Source: Hyphomonadaceae bacterium (GTDB lineage: Bacteria; Pseudomonadota; Alphaproteobacteria; Caulobacterales; Aquidulcibacteraceae). Taken from it: DNA of 64,000 nucleotides. Below are positions 26,843-35,016 of this stretch, piece by piece (within the stretch, counting starts at the first letter, position 1; each line of letters starts with the position of its first letter). The stretch spans positions 186,001-250,000 of the forward strand of contig JALHQO010000005.1 of NCBI GenBank assembly GCA_022841905.1, given 5' to 3'. Below the pieces are notes generated by a model. It was not told the origin of the DNA. It saw nothing but the letters and a program-made list of their open reading frames with translations, and did no database searches. Position numbers and translations under genes: made by a program.

Positions 26843-27081
26843 GCCATGCTGCGTTGACGGCGCGCTTAGTCGAAGCGCTGGAGGGCGCCGCCGTGCGCGA
26901 CGCTGAGGGCGCCGCACTCGTCTCGGCGACGTTTGACGTGCTGACTAACGATGAAGCCGCCAGGATCGAAACACGCGTCGTGCGCAGAACCCGCACACTT
27001 TTGTTCATGAGCGCCGATGCACGCAACGCCGCCGGCGCCTGCGTCGCGACCGCCTCCAGCGTTCACAAGATCAGCGCTTAA
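26839..27081 (+). CDS. Short hotdog-like hypothetical protein
   Basis: An 80-residue protein starting with ATG at 26839, overlapping the ppa stop (ATGA), so it is translationally coupled. The C-terminal half (ARIETRVVRRTRTLLFMSAD, then GACVATASSVHKI) resembles the last strands of PaaI-type hotdog thioesterases. The segment with the catalytic helix is missing. It could be a decayed or minimal hotdog protein. Its 3' end overlaps the converging lipoprotein gene by four bases. Confidence 0.5.
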   Translation: MSHAALTARLVEALEGAAVRDAEGAALVSATFDVLTNDEAARIETRVVRRTRTLLFMSADARNAAGACVATASSVHKISA

Positions 27082-27674
27082 GCCCGCGGCGCGACCCAGC
27101 GCATCTCGACAAGCGTGGAGTCATGCAAGACGTCCGGATCGATCGCGTCGAACGGCTCGCTGGGGCCGTCATAGCCTTCGGGCACCTGATAGACGCGCCA
27201 GAAATTGCCATCCTCGGCCGTCGAACAGGCAAAGCCGGCCGAGCCGTCAACGATTTCAGCGTTGCAGAACCGCACCTGATCCGCCGGCGCCAAAGCAAAC
27301 GTCGCAACGCCGACAATGTCGCCCGTCGGCCCGCGCGCCTGCGGCGAACGCGTGACGATTGAGTGGATACGATCACGGCCGCTGGTCGGGAAGATGCGGA
27401 ACACCTCTTCGTCGCCAGCCGAAAGCGTGATCGCCTGGAACGCCTCGCCCTCAACCTGATCGTCCACTTCCGCGACGATGTAGTGCGCCGCGACGCCGCG
27501 CACCGCGTCGACGTTCATCGGCAGCGGATTGGTGATGCCGGCCGCGCCGCCCGGACCGATGGAAGAATCGTAGGTCGGCGCTTCGACAACCGGAAACTCT
27601 TCCTGCTCCTGCTGCGGCGCTTGTTGGCCGCACGCAGCCAGCGCCAACGCGCAAGCGATGACGAGACGCTTCAT
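27078..27674 (-). CDS. Hypothetical lipoprotein
   Basis: A 198-residue protein with a lipoprotein signal ([18 protein letters not shown], Cys-15) and a glutamine/glutamate-rich linker ([11 protein letters not shown]). The mature domain has two cysteines ([16 protein letters not shown]), probably forming one disulfide, and ends [10 protein letters not shown]. No family recognised. Its ATG at 27674 overlaps the thiolase stop, so the two are co-transcribed. Confidence 0.7.
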   Translation of the reverse strand: MKRLVIACALALAACGQQAPQQEQEEFPVVEAPTYDSSIGPGGAAGITNPLPMNVDAVRGVAAHYIVAEVDDQVEGEAFQAITLSAGDEEVFRIFPTSGRDRIHSIVTRSPQARGPTGDIVGVATFALAPADQVRFCNAEIVDGSAGFACSTAEDGNFWRVYQVPEGYDGPSEPFDAIDPDVLHDSTLVEMRWVAPRA

Positions 27675-28861
27675 GAATAGACCTCAAACAAACCCGCAGC
27701 GCCCATGCCGCCGCCAATGCACATGGTGACGACAGCGTGCTTGGCTTTGCGCCGACGCCCTTCCAGCAGCACGTGGCCGACGAGGCGCGCGCCAGTCATG
27801 CCGAACGGGTGTCCAATAGCGATGGAGCCGCCATTGACGTTGTACTTCTCCGGATCGATGCCCAGGCGATCGCGCGAATAGAGGCATTGCGAAGCGAACG
27901 CCTCGTTGAGCTCCCAAAGATCGATGTCATCGACCTTAAGCCCCTGGCGCTCCAGCAAGCGCGGCACTGCGAACACGGGGCCGATGCCCATCTCGTCCGG
28001 CTCGCAACCCGCAACCGCGAAGCCCTTGAACAAGCCGAGCGGCTCAAGCCCGCGCTTTTCAGCTTCTTTTTCGTCCATCAGCACAACGGCGGCTGCGCCA
28101 TCGGAGAGTTGGCTGGCATTGCCGGCGGTGACGAAATTGCCCGGCCCGCGCACGGGCTCCAGCTTGGCGAGGCCAGCGAGCGTGGTGTCGGCGCGATTGC
28201 ACTCGTCCTTGGTGACGACGTAATCGACAAAGCTCTCGGCCTTGGTTTCCTTATCGACGACTTTCATCTTCGTCGGCATTGGTACGATTTCGTCGTTAAA
28301 AATGCCGGAGGCTTGCGCCGCCGCGATGCGCTGCTGCGAGCGCAGCGAATATTCGTCCTGATAGTCGCGCGCCACATTGTAGCGCTTGGCGACGATGTCA
28401 GCGGTTTCGATCATGGACATCCAAAGCTCGGGCTTTGTCTTCATCAGCTCTTCTTCGGTGACGCGATAGCGGTTGGCTTGGCCGCTCAGCTGCACCAGCG
28501 AGATCGACTCGACGCCGCCGCCGATCGCGGCCTTCGCGCCTTCGTTCATGATGTAGTGCGAAGCCTGGGCGATCGCCTGCAGGCCCGACGAGCAGAAACG
28601 GTTCACGGTCGTGCCCGAGGTCGTCACCGGCAGGCCGGCGCGGATCAGCGACAGGCGCGCAATGTTTTGGCCGGTCGCGCCTTCCGGCGCGCCGCAGCCG
28701 ATGACCACATCTTCGATCTCAGCCGGATCGAGCTTGGAGCGCGCCACGGCGTGCTTGATCGCGTGGCCGGTCATCGCGGCGCCATGCGTATCGTTGAAGC
28801 CGCCGCGTCCGGACTTGGCCAATCCTGTGCGGGCGTAAGAAACGATGACTGCGCGACCCAT
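27671..28861 (-). CDS. Acetyl-CoA C-acyltransferase (thiolase)
   Basis: Thiolase of 396 residues that either cleaves 3-ketoacyl-CoA in beta-oxidation or condenses acetyl-CoA. Nucleophilic Cys-90 lies in [15 protein letters not shown]; the C-terminal acid/base residues are in [20 protein letters not shown] and [16 protein letters not shown]. The central loop ([14 protein letters not shown]) and NEAF motif ([11 protein letters not shown]) are normal. It is one of two thiolases in the window (the other is at 49023); this one is outside the MerR-regulated locus. The lipoprotein gene is coupled downstream. Confidence 0.94.
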   Translation of the reverse strand: MGRAVIVSYARTGLAKSGRGGFNDTHGAAMTGHAIKHAVARSKLDPAEIEDVVIGCGAPEGATGQNIARLSLIRAGLPVTTSGTTVNRFCSSGLQAIAQASHYIMNEGAKAAIGGGVESISLVQLSGQANRYRVTEEELMKTKPELWMSMIETADIVAKRYNVARDYQDEYSLRSQQRIAAAQASGIFNDEIVPMPTKMKVVDKETKAESFVDYVVTKDECNRADTTLAGLAKLEPVRGPGNFVTAGNASQLSDGAAAVVLMDEKEAEKRGLEPLGLFKGFAVAGCEPDEMGIGPVFAVPRLLERQGLKVDDIDLWELNEAFASQCLYSRDRLGIDPEKYNVNGGSIAIGHPFGMTGARLVGHVLLEGRRRKAKHAVVTMCIGGGMGAAGLFEVYS

Positions 28862-28951
28862 GCGATCTCTCCTGATTTCCGGCGCACCCTAATAGCGGCA
28901 GCGCGCGCGTCAAAGCGCGTGCCGCCGCGTCAGGGCCGAATTGATGCTGGC

Positions 28952-30070
28952 TCAGAGCGCCTCGTTGTTCACGAGGCCGCCGCCCGGTGCGGGTTCGTGC
29001 ACCACCGGAGGCGGCGCGCTGGCTGCGACCCCGCCCTGCTGGAAGATGCCGCGTCCGCGATCCTGGATCCATTTGGCGATATCCTCGGACAGCACGCCCG
29101 CGACGATGCCGACCAGCGACACCGTGAACGGATTGAGCGTCGCCGAAGTCGTCGCCTGCTGCACCGACGACGCGATCGAGAAGCCGGCGATTGCGGCGTT
29201 GGCGAGCACGTAAAACGCCAGAGCCGCGCACATGCCAAAGATCAAGCGCACAACGATCTCGGCCATCGTCACCGGCACGGCGCGATTGAGGTAAGCCGGA
29301 AAGAGATAAAGCAGCGCACCGAGCGCGCCCATAAGCAACACCAGGATCGTGGAAAGCAACGCCGGGTGGCCTTGTGCCAGATAGGCGCTAACGCCGAGCG
29401 GGCTCATCGCGGCGAGTGATTGCGCCTCGCTGCGCACGCGCCCGTAATGCTCGTAATCCGGCACGACGCTTTGCTGGAGCGCAAAGATGCGGCTGTTGGA
29501 TTCCGCCACTTGGCCGCTCAATGCGCGCTGCCGTGCTTGCAAGCTAGCGCGATCGGCGCCGCTTTGATCGAGCGTTTCTTCGGTTTGCGCGAGTTGGCTC
29601 ACCTGCGCGCGCAACGCCGCGACGTTTTGCTGATCGGTGGCGGAAAGGCTTGGCAGAGCGGCAAGTGAATTGATGCGTTGCGACAGCGCCTGTGCGCTCA
29701 TGTCCGCGGCCGAGCTTCCAGCCGTCGCGACACTGGCGCGTTCTTCGACACCGGCGATGCCGCCGACGATTTCAGCACGCGCTTCGTTGGCGTCAGCTTC
29801 GGCCGCTTGCGCGGCAGCGTCGATGGCGGCGATCTGTTGTTCGACTTCGAGCAGCTGTCCGCGCGGCTCTGAACTCCCGCTCTCCAGCGCGGCGATTTGC
29901 GTCTCGGCGTCAGCCAAGCGCGAAAATGAGATCAGCCCGTTGGTCGAGGGCGAGATCTGCGCCACGCCGAACTGAAAATCGCGCGATGAGAACACCAGCG
30001 CGCTCAGCACCAGCACGGTGACCATCGCGACCGCCAGCACCACCCCCACGGCGAACTTATAAAATGTCAT
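28952..30070 (-). CDS. Membrane protein with long coiled coil, unknown
   Basis: Not recognised. About 372 residues: one N-terminal helix (FAVGVVLAVAMVTVLVLSAL), then a helical, alanine/glutamine-rich segment over about residues 50-205 with heptad character (LADAETQIAALES, LRAQVSQLAQTEETLDQS, LQARQRALSGQVAES), then three hydrophobic helices (STILVLLMGALGALLYLF, LIFGMCAALAFYVLANAAIAG, VSLVGIVAGVLSEDIA) and a short proline-rich tail. The design suggests a periplasmic coiled coil anchored at both ends. A second ATG at 30076 is possible. Confidence 0.7.
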   Translation of the reverse strand: MTFYKFAVGVVLAVAMVTVLVLSALVFSSRDFQFGVAQISPSTNGLISFSRLADAETQIAALESGSSEPRGQLLEVEQQIAAIDAAAQAAEADANEARAEIVGGIAGVEERASVATAGSSAADMSAQALSQRINSLAALPSLSATDQQNVAALRAQVSQLAQTEETLDQSGADRASLQARQRALSGQVAESNSRIFALQQSVVPDYEHYGRVRSEAQSLAAMSPLGVSAYLAQGHPALLSTILVLLMGALGALLYLFPAYLNRAVPVTMAEIVVRLIFGMCAALAFYVLANAAIAGFSIASSVQQATTSATLNPFTVSLVGIVAGVLSEDIAKWIQDRGRGIFQQGGVAASAPPPVVHEPAPGGGLVNNEAL

Positions 30071-30166
30071 GGCCACCCCTTTTGGCTGTCCCGGCGCGCG
30101 GTCCCACGTCGCGCGCCGTCGGCGAGGACCTGTTTAGCGCAAACCTGAGCCCGTCGCAGGGGTGAA

Positions 30167-30174
30167 TTAACCAT
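30167..30174 (+). promoter_or_regulatory. Candidate CtrA half-site
   Basis: TTAACCAT, the conserved 8-mer half of Caulobacter-type CtrA sites, lies in the 262-bp divergent spacer between the coiled-coil gene and the CC_3452-like gene. No second half-site at proper spacing was found. Confidence 0.25.
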
Positions 30175-30332
30175 TTCGGCGAGCGGAAGATGCTTGCCGT
30201 GCCCAGCGGATCACCATTGTGTGAATATTTTTTAGTTCGTTCATTTTTCTCTTGTCAGTGATTAGCAATCTCGGCAGTCTCGGCATTGGCGCTCCTCCCC
30301 AAGCAGCGCGACCAGCCTAAGGAGACGTTTTC

Positions 30333-30659
30333 ATGTCGATTATCCGCACCACCGTTATCGCTGCTCTGCTGAGCGTGGGCTTCGCCGGCGCCGCTTATGC
30401 GCGCAACGAGGTCGCCACTATCCGCCTTTCCGCCCCGGCCGAAGACAGCCGCATCATCGCCGTCAACACGCTGTGGAGCTGCGACGGCGAAACCTGCCTG
30501 GCCCGCCCGAACCACGGCATCACCGTGCGCGCCTGCCGCCAATTCCTGCGCCAAACCGGCGCCGGCGTTCGCGTCGTCTCGTACGGCACCGAAGAGCGCG
30601 CGTTGACCGCTGAAGAACTGGCGCGCTGCAACGGCGATACGCTCGAAGCCTCTAACTAA
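30333..30659 (+). CDS. Small secreted protein of CC_3452 type
   Basis: A 108-residue protein with a clear signal peptide (MSIIRTTVIAALLSVGFAGAAYA). The mature part reads ATIRLSAPAEDSRIIAVNTLWSCDGETCLA, then VRACRQFLRQTG, and ends LTAEELARCNGDTLE, with four cysteines likely to form two disulfides. This pattern fits the small exported CC_3452-type family of Caulobacterales, function unknown. TAAGGAG lies about ten bases ahead of ATG 30333. Closed by the hairpin at 30676. Confidence 0.75.
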   Translation: MSIIRTTVIAALLSVGFAGAAYARNEVATIRLSAPAEDSRIIAVNTLWSCDGETCLARPNHGITVRACRQFLRQTGAGVRVVSYGTEERALTAEELARCNGDTLEASN

Positions 30660-30675
30660 GAACGAAACGCTTGAA

Positions 30676-30701
30676 GCCGGCCCCGTCTAAGCGGGGCCGG
30701 C
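30676..30701. terminator. Bidirectional stem-loop
   Basis: Perfect 10-bp stem GCCGGCCCCG / CGGGGCCGGC with a six-base loop, between convergent stops at 30659 and 30704. There is no T-run. Confidence 0.7.
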
Positions 30702-30703
30702 GC

Positions 30704-31183
30704 TCATGCAGGCGTGAGGCCGCGCAGCGGTTCGCGCCATGCGTGGCGACCGCACGGCTGCAACGTCAGCGCCGTCACCGCCGGATCGTCGGCGATCCGC
30801 ATCCGGGCTGATCCCGTCAATCCATCGACCAATGAGTGCGCCACCGGCGCGATCAGCTCGCCGTGGCGCGCCAGCACCAGCACGCCGTGCGCGCCCGGCC
30901 TGCGGCTATGCCCTTCGATCGAGGGCAGCGCGTATGTGATCCGCACGCGGAAGTCCTCGCCCGCCGTGACCACTTGATAGCGAGGCTGTTCGAACAGCGT
31001 TTCCGCTTCCTCATCGTCATAGACGGCCTGGATTGCGTCGGACGTGAAACGAATGCCCACGCCAGCCGCGCACGAGGCATCGCCGGTGCTCCAGAGCCCG
31101 GCGAGTTCGGTCGGCGGCTCGTCGCGAGCGCCGCAACCGGCAACCAGCGACAAGCCGAGCCAGACGATAATCCAGCGCGCCAT
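30704..31183 (-). CDS. Hypothetical lipoprotein
   Basis: A 159-residue protein; the lipoprotein signal MARWIIVWLGLSLVAGCGA ends at Cys-17. The mature domain begins LAGLWSTGDASCAAGVGIRF, resembling small beta-barrel envelope proteins, and has a late TLQPCGRHAW cysteine that could pair with the first. ATG at 31183 is chosen over upstream codons because it starts the signal. No family assigned. Confidence 0.65.
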   Translation of the reverse strand: MARWIIVWLGLSLVAGCGARDEPPTELAGLWSTGDASCAAGVGIRFTSDAIQAVYDDEEAETLFEQPRYQVVTAGEDFRVRITYALPSIEGHSRRPGAHGVLVLARHGELIAPVAHSLVDGLTGSARMRIADDPAVTALTLQPCGRHAWREPLRGLTPA

Positions 31184-31283
31184 GGCCTTTGGGCTACGCT
31201 GGTCCGGTTGATGAGGTCTGAACGTCGCAACAGCGCTGGTCAAAGTTCAGCCGGCGCCCCATGTCACCACCGCACTCACACAC

Positions 31284-31943
31284 ATGCTCACCCCCACACC
31301 ACCACCACCGCCGCCGTTCCCCGGGCGCCCCGCCTCGGAGCTGCTCGAGGACCTCGTTGCGGCGTTCCCGGGCGAGCAGGTCAGTGTGGGCGAATTGATC
31401 GATCGGCTGGACTCGCGCGCGCATGGCATGCTGCTGCTGGTGCTGGCGCTGCCCATGTGCATCCCGAACGTGCCAGGCATCTCGACGATCTTCGGCATTC
31501 TGATGCTGGCGCCGGCGCTGCAACTCGTGTTCGGTTCGCGCCGCTTATGGGTGCCCAAGCGCGTGCGCTTGTGGAGCATTAGCGGCGAAGCGCTGCGGCG
31601 CACGTTTACGATGGCGGCAAAGCCGCTGAAGCGCATCGAGTATTTGATCAAGCCGCGCTGGTCGCGGCTGACGCGCTTTCCAGTGACGATCCTGGTCGGC
31701 CTTCAAACGCTGCTGATGGCGTTGATCCTCATCCTGCCGATCCCGTTTGCGAACTGGCCGCCAGGCATGACGGTGGCGATGACCGCACTCGCTTTGCTGC
31801 AACGCGACGGCATACTCATGCTGCTGACCCTTCCCGCGGCGGCGGCTTCCGTCGGCTCTGTTTATTTCGGCACGCGCCTGGGCCTCGCCATCATCAACAA
31901 CATCGTTGAGTGGGTGCAGGGGCTATTTCCCGCGCTGCAGTGA
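31284..31943 (+). CDS. ExoD family membrane protein
   Basis: A 219-residue inner-membrane protein of the exopolysaccharide-synthesis ExoD family, first linked to exopolysaccharide and alkaline tolerance in Rhizobium; the mechanism is unknown. After a proline-rich N-terminus (TPTPPPPPPFPGRP) come a cytoplasmic helix (VSVGELIDRLDSRAHGM), the signature LVLALPMCIPNVPGISTIFG, VPKRVRLWSIS, and paired helices PVTILVGLQTLLMALILILPIPF and MTVAMTALALLQRDGILML. The 3' end overlaps the converging DoxX gene by 21 bases. Confidence 0.9.
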   Translation: MLTPTPPPPPPFPGRPASELLEDLVAAFPGEQVSVGELIDRLDSRAHGMLLLVLALPMCIPNVPGISTIFGILMLAPALQLVFGSRRLWVPKRVRLWSISGEALRRTFTMAAKPLKRIEYLIKPRWSRLTRFPVTILVGLQTLLMALILILPIPFANWPPGMTVAMTALALLQRDGILMLLTLPAAAASVGSVYFGTRLGLAIINNIVEWVQGLFPALQ

Positions 31944-32342
31944 CGGCGCATACGCCCACGCCACAGCGCCGAGGCAGATGAGCAGCAGCACGGAATATTC
32001 CATGCCGTTGCGCCCGGCGCCGACGACGAACCAACCATCGGGATAATGCACCAGCACCGCGCCAAGCGCGGCGATGCCCATGTGCCCAAGACAGGCCAGC
32101 GTCACGAAGCGACGCGCGAGGATGAAGAGCGGCGCGATCAGTTCGTAGATCGTCACCGCGGCGGCCCAATAGAAGCCTTGCGGAAAGCCGATCGAACTCA
32201 GCCAATCGCCAAAGCCGGTGACGTACGGATCCCAATGGCTGGCGCGGAAAGCGCCGTGAATGAAGATCAAGATGGCCGTGCCGATGCGCACGACGGAGAG
32301 CGCTAATTCGGTACGATCCGCGTGTGCGCGCGGCCCTAGCAT
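31923..32342 (-). CDS. DoxX family membrane protein
   Basis: A 139-residue four-helix membrane protein of the DoxX/DoxD type. Helices include LALSVVRIGTAILIFIHGAF, FYWAAAVTIYELIAPLFI, VTLACLGHMGIAALGAVLV and MEYSVLLLICLGAVAWAY. The family is associated with quinone or oxidoreductase functions but is loosely defined. ATG at 32342 overlaps the stop of the lipoprotein gene upstream (TAATG), so the two are coupled. Confidence 0.85.
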   Translation of the reverse strand: MLGPRAHADRTELALSVVRIGTAILIFIHGAFRASHWDPYVTGFGDWLSSIGFPQGFYWAAAVTIYELIAPLFILARRFVTLACLGHMGIAALGAVLVHYPDGWFVVGAGRNGMEYSVLLLICLGAVAWAYAPSLQRGK

Positions 32343-33211
32343 TAGCAGGAGCGGCGGATGAGCCAGCCGAGCTGTTCGCCCGAGCGATCCACCGCGGGCT
32401 CGGCGGTCTGGCAATTGCCCGCACGCGGCTGCGTGGCGCCGCGCTGGAATTCCGGATCGCCTTCGCCAGGCCGGCGATCGAGATCAGACACCGGCTCATA
32501 CACCGAAACGCCGGAGCCCGAGGCGTCGGCGATGCACTCGCGCCGCAAGCCGTTCGACTCGCGCACGCGCACCATCACCTGCCCTTCGTCGATCGAGGAC
32601 GCGAACGTCACCCGCGCCGGGCGCGAACCGACGCGCCCCATGCATGCATCGATCGCCGGGATCAGCTCAGGCAGCACGCTCGCCCAAGTCGGGCGCACGC
32701 CTTCATCGACGCCGCGGCGCGCGCAGCCTTGATAGGCGACGCCTTCGAACAGAACATGCGCGACGTAGCCGAGCTCGAGCCCGCTGGCGCTGCACGCTTG
32801 CTGCATGATGGTGATGGTCAATGGCCCCGCGAGCACGCGCATGCCGCGCTCGCGATAATCGCGCTCACTTGGAATACCACCGTCTTCGCCGAGTCCGGGA
32901 CGCGAGAATTGCGCGTAGTCTTCGAGCAGCCGCAACTCCCACGCCGCTTCCGAGCCTTCGCTGGTGGCGTCGGGGTCCAAGCCGCCGGAGGCTTGGAACT
33001 CGCCTTCATACAAAGCGCGCTGCGTCGCGTTGGCCGGGCCGCCGAGTGCAGCCAATTGTTCAGCTGCGATTTCCGCTTCGCGTTCGGCATTCGTCGGCCC
33101 GCCGGCCGACTCCACCGGCGCTTCGCCTTGGCGCTGACAGGCGCTCAGCGCGAGCGCCGCCGCCACGATCAGGGCAACGCCCAGTCCACCGCCGCGCTTT
33201 CCGGTCCACAT
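32342..33211 (-). CDS. Hypothetical lipoprotein, coupled to doxX
   Basis: A 289-residue protein with signal MWTGKRGGGLGVALIVAAALALSAC (lipobox LSAC). The mature part is alanine/glutamate-rich at first (NAEREAEIAAEQLAALGG), then a folded domain with several cysteines (MQQACSASGLELGYVAH, YQGCARRGVDEG, DACMGRVG, RRECIADASG), and it ends GWLIRRSC. No family recognised. The ATG at 33211 begins the signal; the long upstream extension of this frame is arginine/proline-rich and non-coding. Divergent from the methyltransferase gene. Confidence 0.7.
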   Translation of the reverse strand: MWTGKRGGGLGVALIVAAALALSACQRQGEAPVESAGGPTNAEREAEIAAEQLAALGGPANATQRALYEGEFQASGGLDPDATSEGSEAAWELRLLEDYAQFSRPGLGEDGGIPSERDYRERGMRVLAGPLTITIMQQACSASGLELGYVAHVLFEGVAYQGCARRGVDEGVRPTWASVLPELIPAIDACMGRVGSRPARVTFASSIDEGQVMVRVRESNGLRRECIADASGSGVSVYEPVSDLDRRPGEGDPEFQRGATQPRAGNCQTAEPAVDRSGEQLGWLIRRSC

Positions 33212-33279
33212 GGGACTTCCCCGTCTCGCCGCCGGCCTGAGTGATGGACCCGAGCCTTCCGTGGGGCGAGTATAGCCGC

Positions 33280-34422
33280 ATGGACCGTGATTCCGGCGCC
33301 CCACTCTATGAGTTTTTCGCGGGCGGCGGTTTGGCCCGCCTGGGCCTAGAACCCGATTTCGCCTGCGTCTTCGCCAACGACATCGAACCGGCCAAGGCGG
33401 CGGCTTATTCGGCGGCGTTCGGCGAGGGCCACATGCGCCTGGGCGACATCTGGAAACTGAAGCCCGTCGACCTGCCGGGACACGCCGCTTTGGCCTGGGC
33501 CTCCTTCCCCTGCCAAGACCTCTCACTCGCCGGCGCCCGCCGCGGATTGGCGGCGCCGCGGTCGGGCGCGTTCTGGGGCTTCCATCAGCTGATCGAAAAA
33601 CTGGGCCACGAAAACCGCGCGCCGGATGTGTTGGCGCTGGAGAATGTCACCGGGCTTTTGAGTTCACACGGCGGCGCCGATTTCGCAGCACTCGTGCATG
33701 CGTTGGACGATTTGGGCTATCGCGTCGGCGCGCTTGAGATCGACGCGGCGTTGTTCACGCCGCAATCGCGGCCGCGGCTGTTCGTGATCGCCGCGCGCAA
33801 CGTGCCTGCGCATCTGATCGCTTCGGGCCCTTGCGAGCCGTTTCATTCGCAAGGTTTGCGCAACGTGGTCGCGCGTTTGCCCGACGGCTTGCGCAAGCGC
33901 TTCGTCTGGTGGCGGCTCGACGCGCCATCAAAGCGCAACACGCGCCTGGTGGATTTGCTCGACGATCAACCGATTGGCGCGACATGGCGCAGCGACGAAG
34001 AGACGGCGCGCCTCATCGATCAGATGAGCCCATTGCAGCGCGCCCGCCTCGACGCCCTGCGCGCCAGCGGGCGGCGCGATGTGGGCGCGGTTTTCCGGCG
34101 TATTCGCGTTGAACACGGCGAACGCGTGCAGCGCGCCGAAGCGCGGTTTGACGGGCTGGCGGGCTGTTTGCGTACGCCCGCCGGCGGTTCGAGCCGGCAG
34201 ATGTTGCTGTTCGTGGAGGGCGATCACGTGCGCTCGCGCCTGCTCTCGCCGCGCGAGGCCGCGCGGCTCATGGGCGTGCCGGAAGATTATCCGCTGCCGA
34301 AAACGCAGACGGCGGCGCTGCACCTTGTTGGCGACGCGGTGTGCGTGCCGGTGGTGCGTTGGCTGTCGCAGTATCTGCTCGCGCCACTTGCGGGAGCCGC
34401 GCCACAGCGCAAAACGGCCTGA
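33280..34422 (+). CDS. DNA (cytosine-5) methyltransferase
   Basis: A 380-residue C5-cytosine methyltransferase. Motif I is LYEFFAGGGLARLGLE (9-24), motif IV FPCQDLSLAG with catalytic C78, motif VI LALENVTGLLSSHGG, motif VIII QSRPRLFVIAA, then a target-recognition region, and motif X GDAVCVPVVRWLSQY. Recognition sequence cannot be read from the protein. No restriction gene is adjacent, so it looks like an orphan, Dcm-like enzyme paired with the Vsr endonuclease that follows (TGATG overlap). Other in-frame starts exist at 33241 and 33244; ATG 33280 begins at the family's usual N-terminus, with GGGGCGAG upstream. Confidence 0.92.
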   Translation: MDRDSGAPLYEFFAGGGLARLGLEPDFACVFANDIEPAKAAAYSAAFGEGHMRLGDIWKLKPVDLPGHAALAWASFPCQDLSLAGARRGLAAPRSGAFWGFHQLIEKLGHENRAPDVLALENVTGLLSSHGGADFAALVHALDDLGYRVGALEIDAALFTPQSRPRLFVIAARNVPAHLIASGPCEPFHSQGLRNVVARLPDGLRKRFVWWRLDAPSKRNTRLVDLLDDQPIGATWRSDEETARLIDQMSPLQRARLDALRASGRRDVGAVFRRIRVEHGERVQRAEARFDGLAGCLRTPAGGSSRQMLLFVEGDHVRSRLLSPREAARLMGVPEDYPLPKTQTAALHLVGDAVCVPVVRWLSQYLLAPLAGAAPQRKTA

Positions 34423-35006
34423 TGCGCGCCGATGTCTTCGACGTAGAGAAACGCTCCGCCGTCATGCGCGCGGTCAAATCGCGTGACACCAAGCCGGAGC
34501 TTGTCGTGCGCGCGGCGGTGCGGGCGCTGGGCTATGGCCGGCGCTATCGGTTGAACGGCGCAAAGCTTCCCGGCAAACCCGATCTCGTCTTCGGCGCGAT
34601 GCGCAAAGTCATCTTCGTGCACGGCTGCTTCTGGCACGGCCACGATTGTGCGCGCGGTTCGCGTCAGCCCAAGGACAACGCCGCGTATTGGCGCGCCAAG
34701 ATCGCACGCAACCGCGCGCGCGACGCCGCCTCTATCGCCGCATTGGAGGCGGACGGCTGGGCGTCGCTGGTGATCTGGGAGTGCGAGACCAAAGCGGCGG
34801 CGCCGATGGCGCGGAGGCTGACCGCATTTCTGCGGACGGCGAAGACGCGGAACACTCATCGCGCCCCCGCTCGATCCGGTCAGACGCCATCAGCGCCGCC
34901 AAGGGCGTCGCGCCGACCAGGAGGATCATCGTCATCCACGCCGCCCCAGTTATTGCAATTCATTCGCAAGAGCAAATCATGCTTTGGTCGGCCGGTCAAT
35001 CGATAG
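34422..35006 (+). CDS. vsr: Very short patch repair endonuclease (Vsr)
   Basis: Nicks DNA 5' of the T in T:G mismatches created when 5-methylcytosine deaminates at the partner methylase's sites, starting very-short-patch repair. The conserved core occupies residues 10-140: RSAVMRAVKSRDTKPELVVR, GKPDLVFGAMRKVIFVHGCFW (catalytic Asp-54, His-68), WHGHDCARG with zinc ligands, AYWRAKIARNRARD and a closing VIWECET. It overlaps the methyltransferase stop by TGATG. The product is 194 residues; the last 50 (RAPARSGQTPSAPP onward) are low-complexity and absent from typical Vsr, which usually stops near residue 140. Confidence 0.93.
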   Translation: MRADVFDVEKRSAVMRAVKSRDTKPELVVRAAVRALGYGRRYRLNGAKLPGKPDLVFGAMRKVIFVHGCFWHGHDCARGSRQPKDNAAYWRAKIARNRARDAASIAALEADGWASLVIWECETKAAAPMARRLTAFLRTAKTRNTHRAPARSGQTPSAPPRASRRPGGSSSSTPPQLLQFIRKSKSCFGRPVNR

Positions 35007-35016
35007 CGGCTGCGAT

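Noticed and set aside
27737..29419. A 560-codon plus-strand frame opposite the thiolase and coiled-coil genes
   Set aside because: It spans two real genes and their spacer, with no ribosome binding site or motif.
33212..33526. A 105-codon N-terminal extension of the lipoprotein at 32342-33211
   Set aside because: Arginine/proline-rich, overlaps the methyltransferase start, and the lipoprotein signal begins at 33211.
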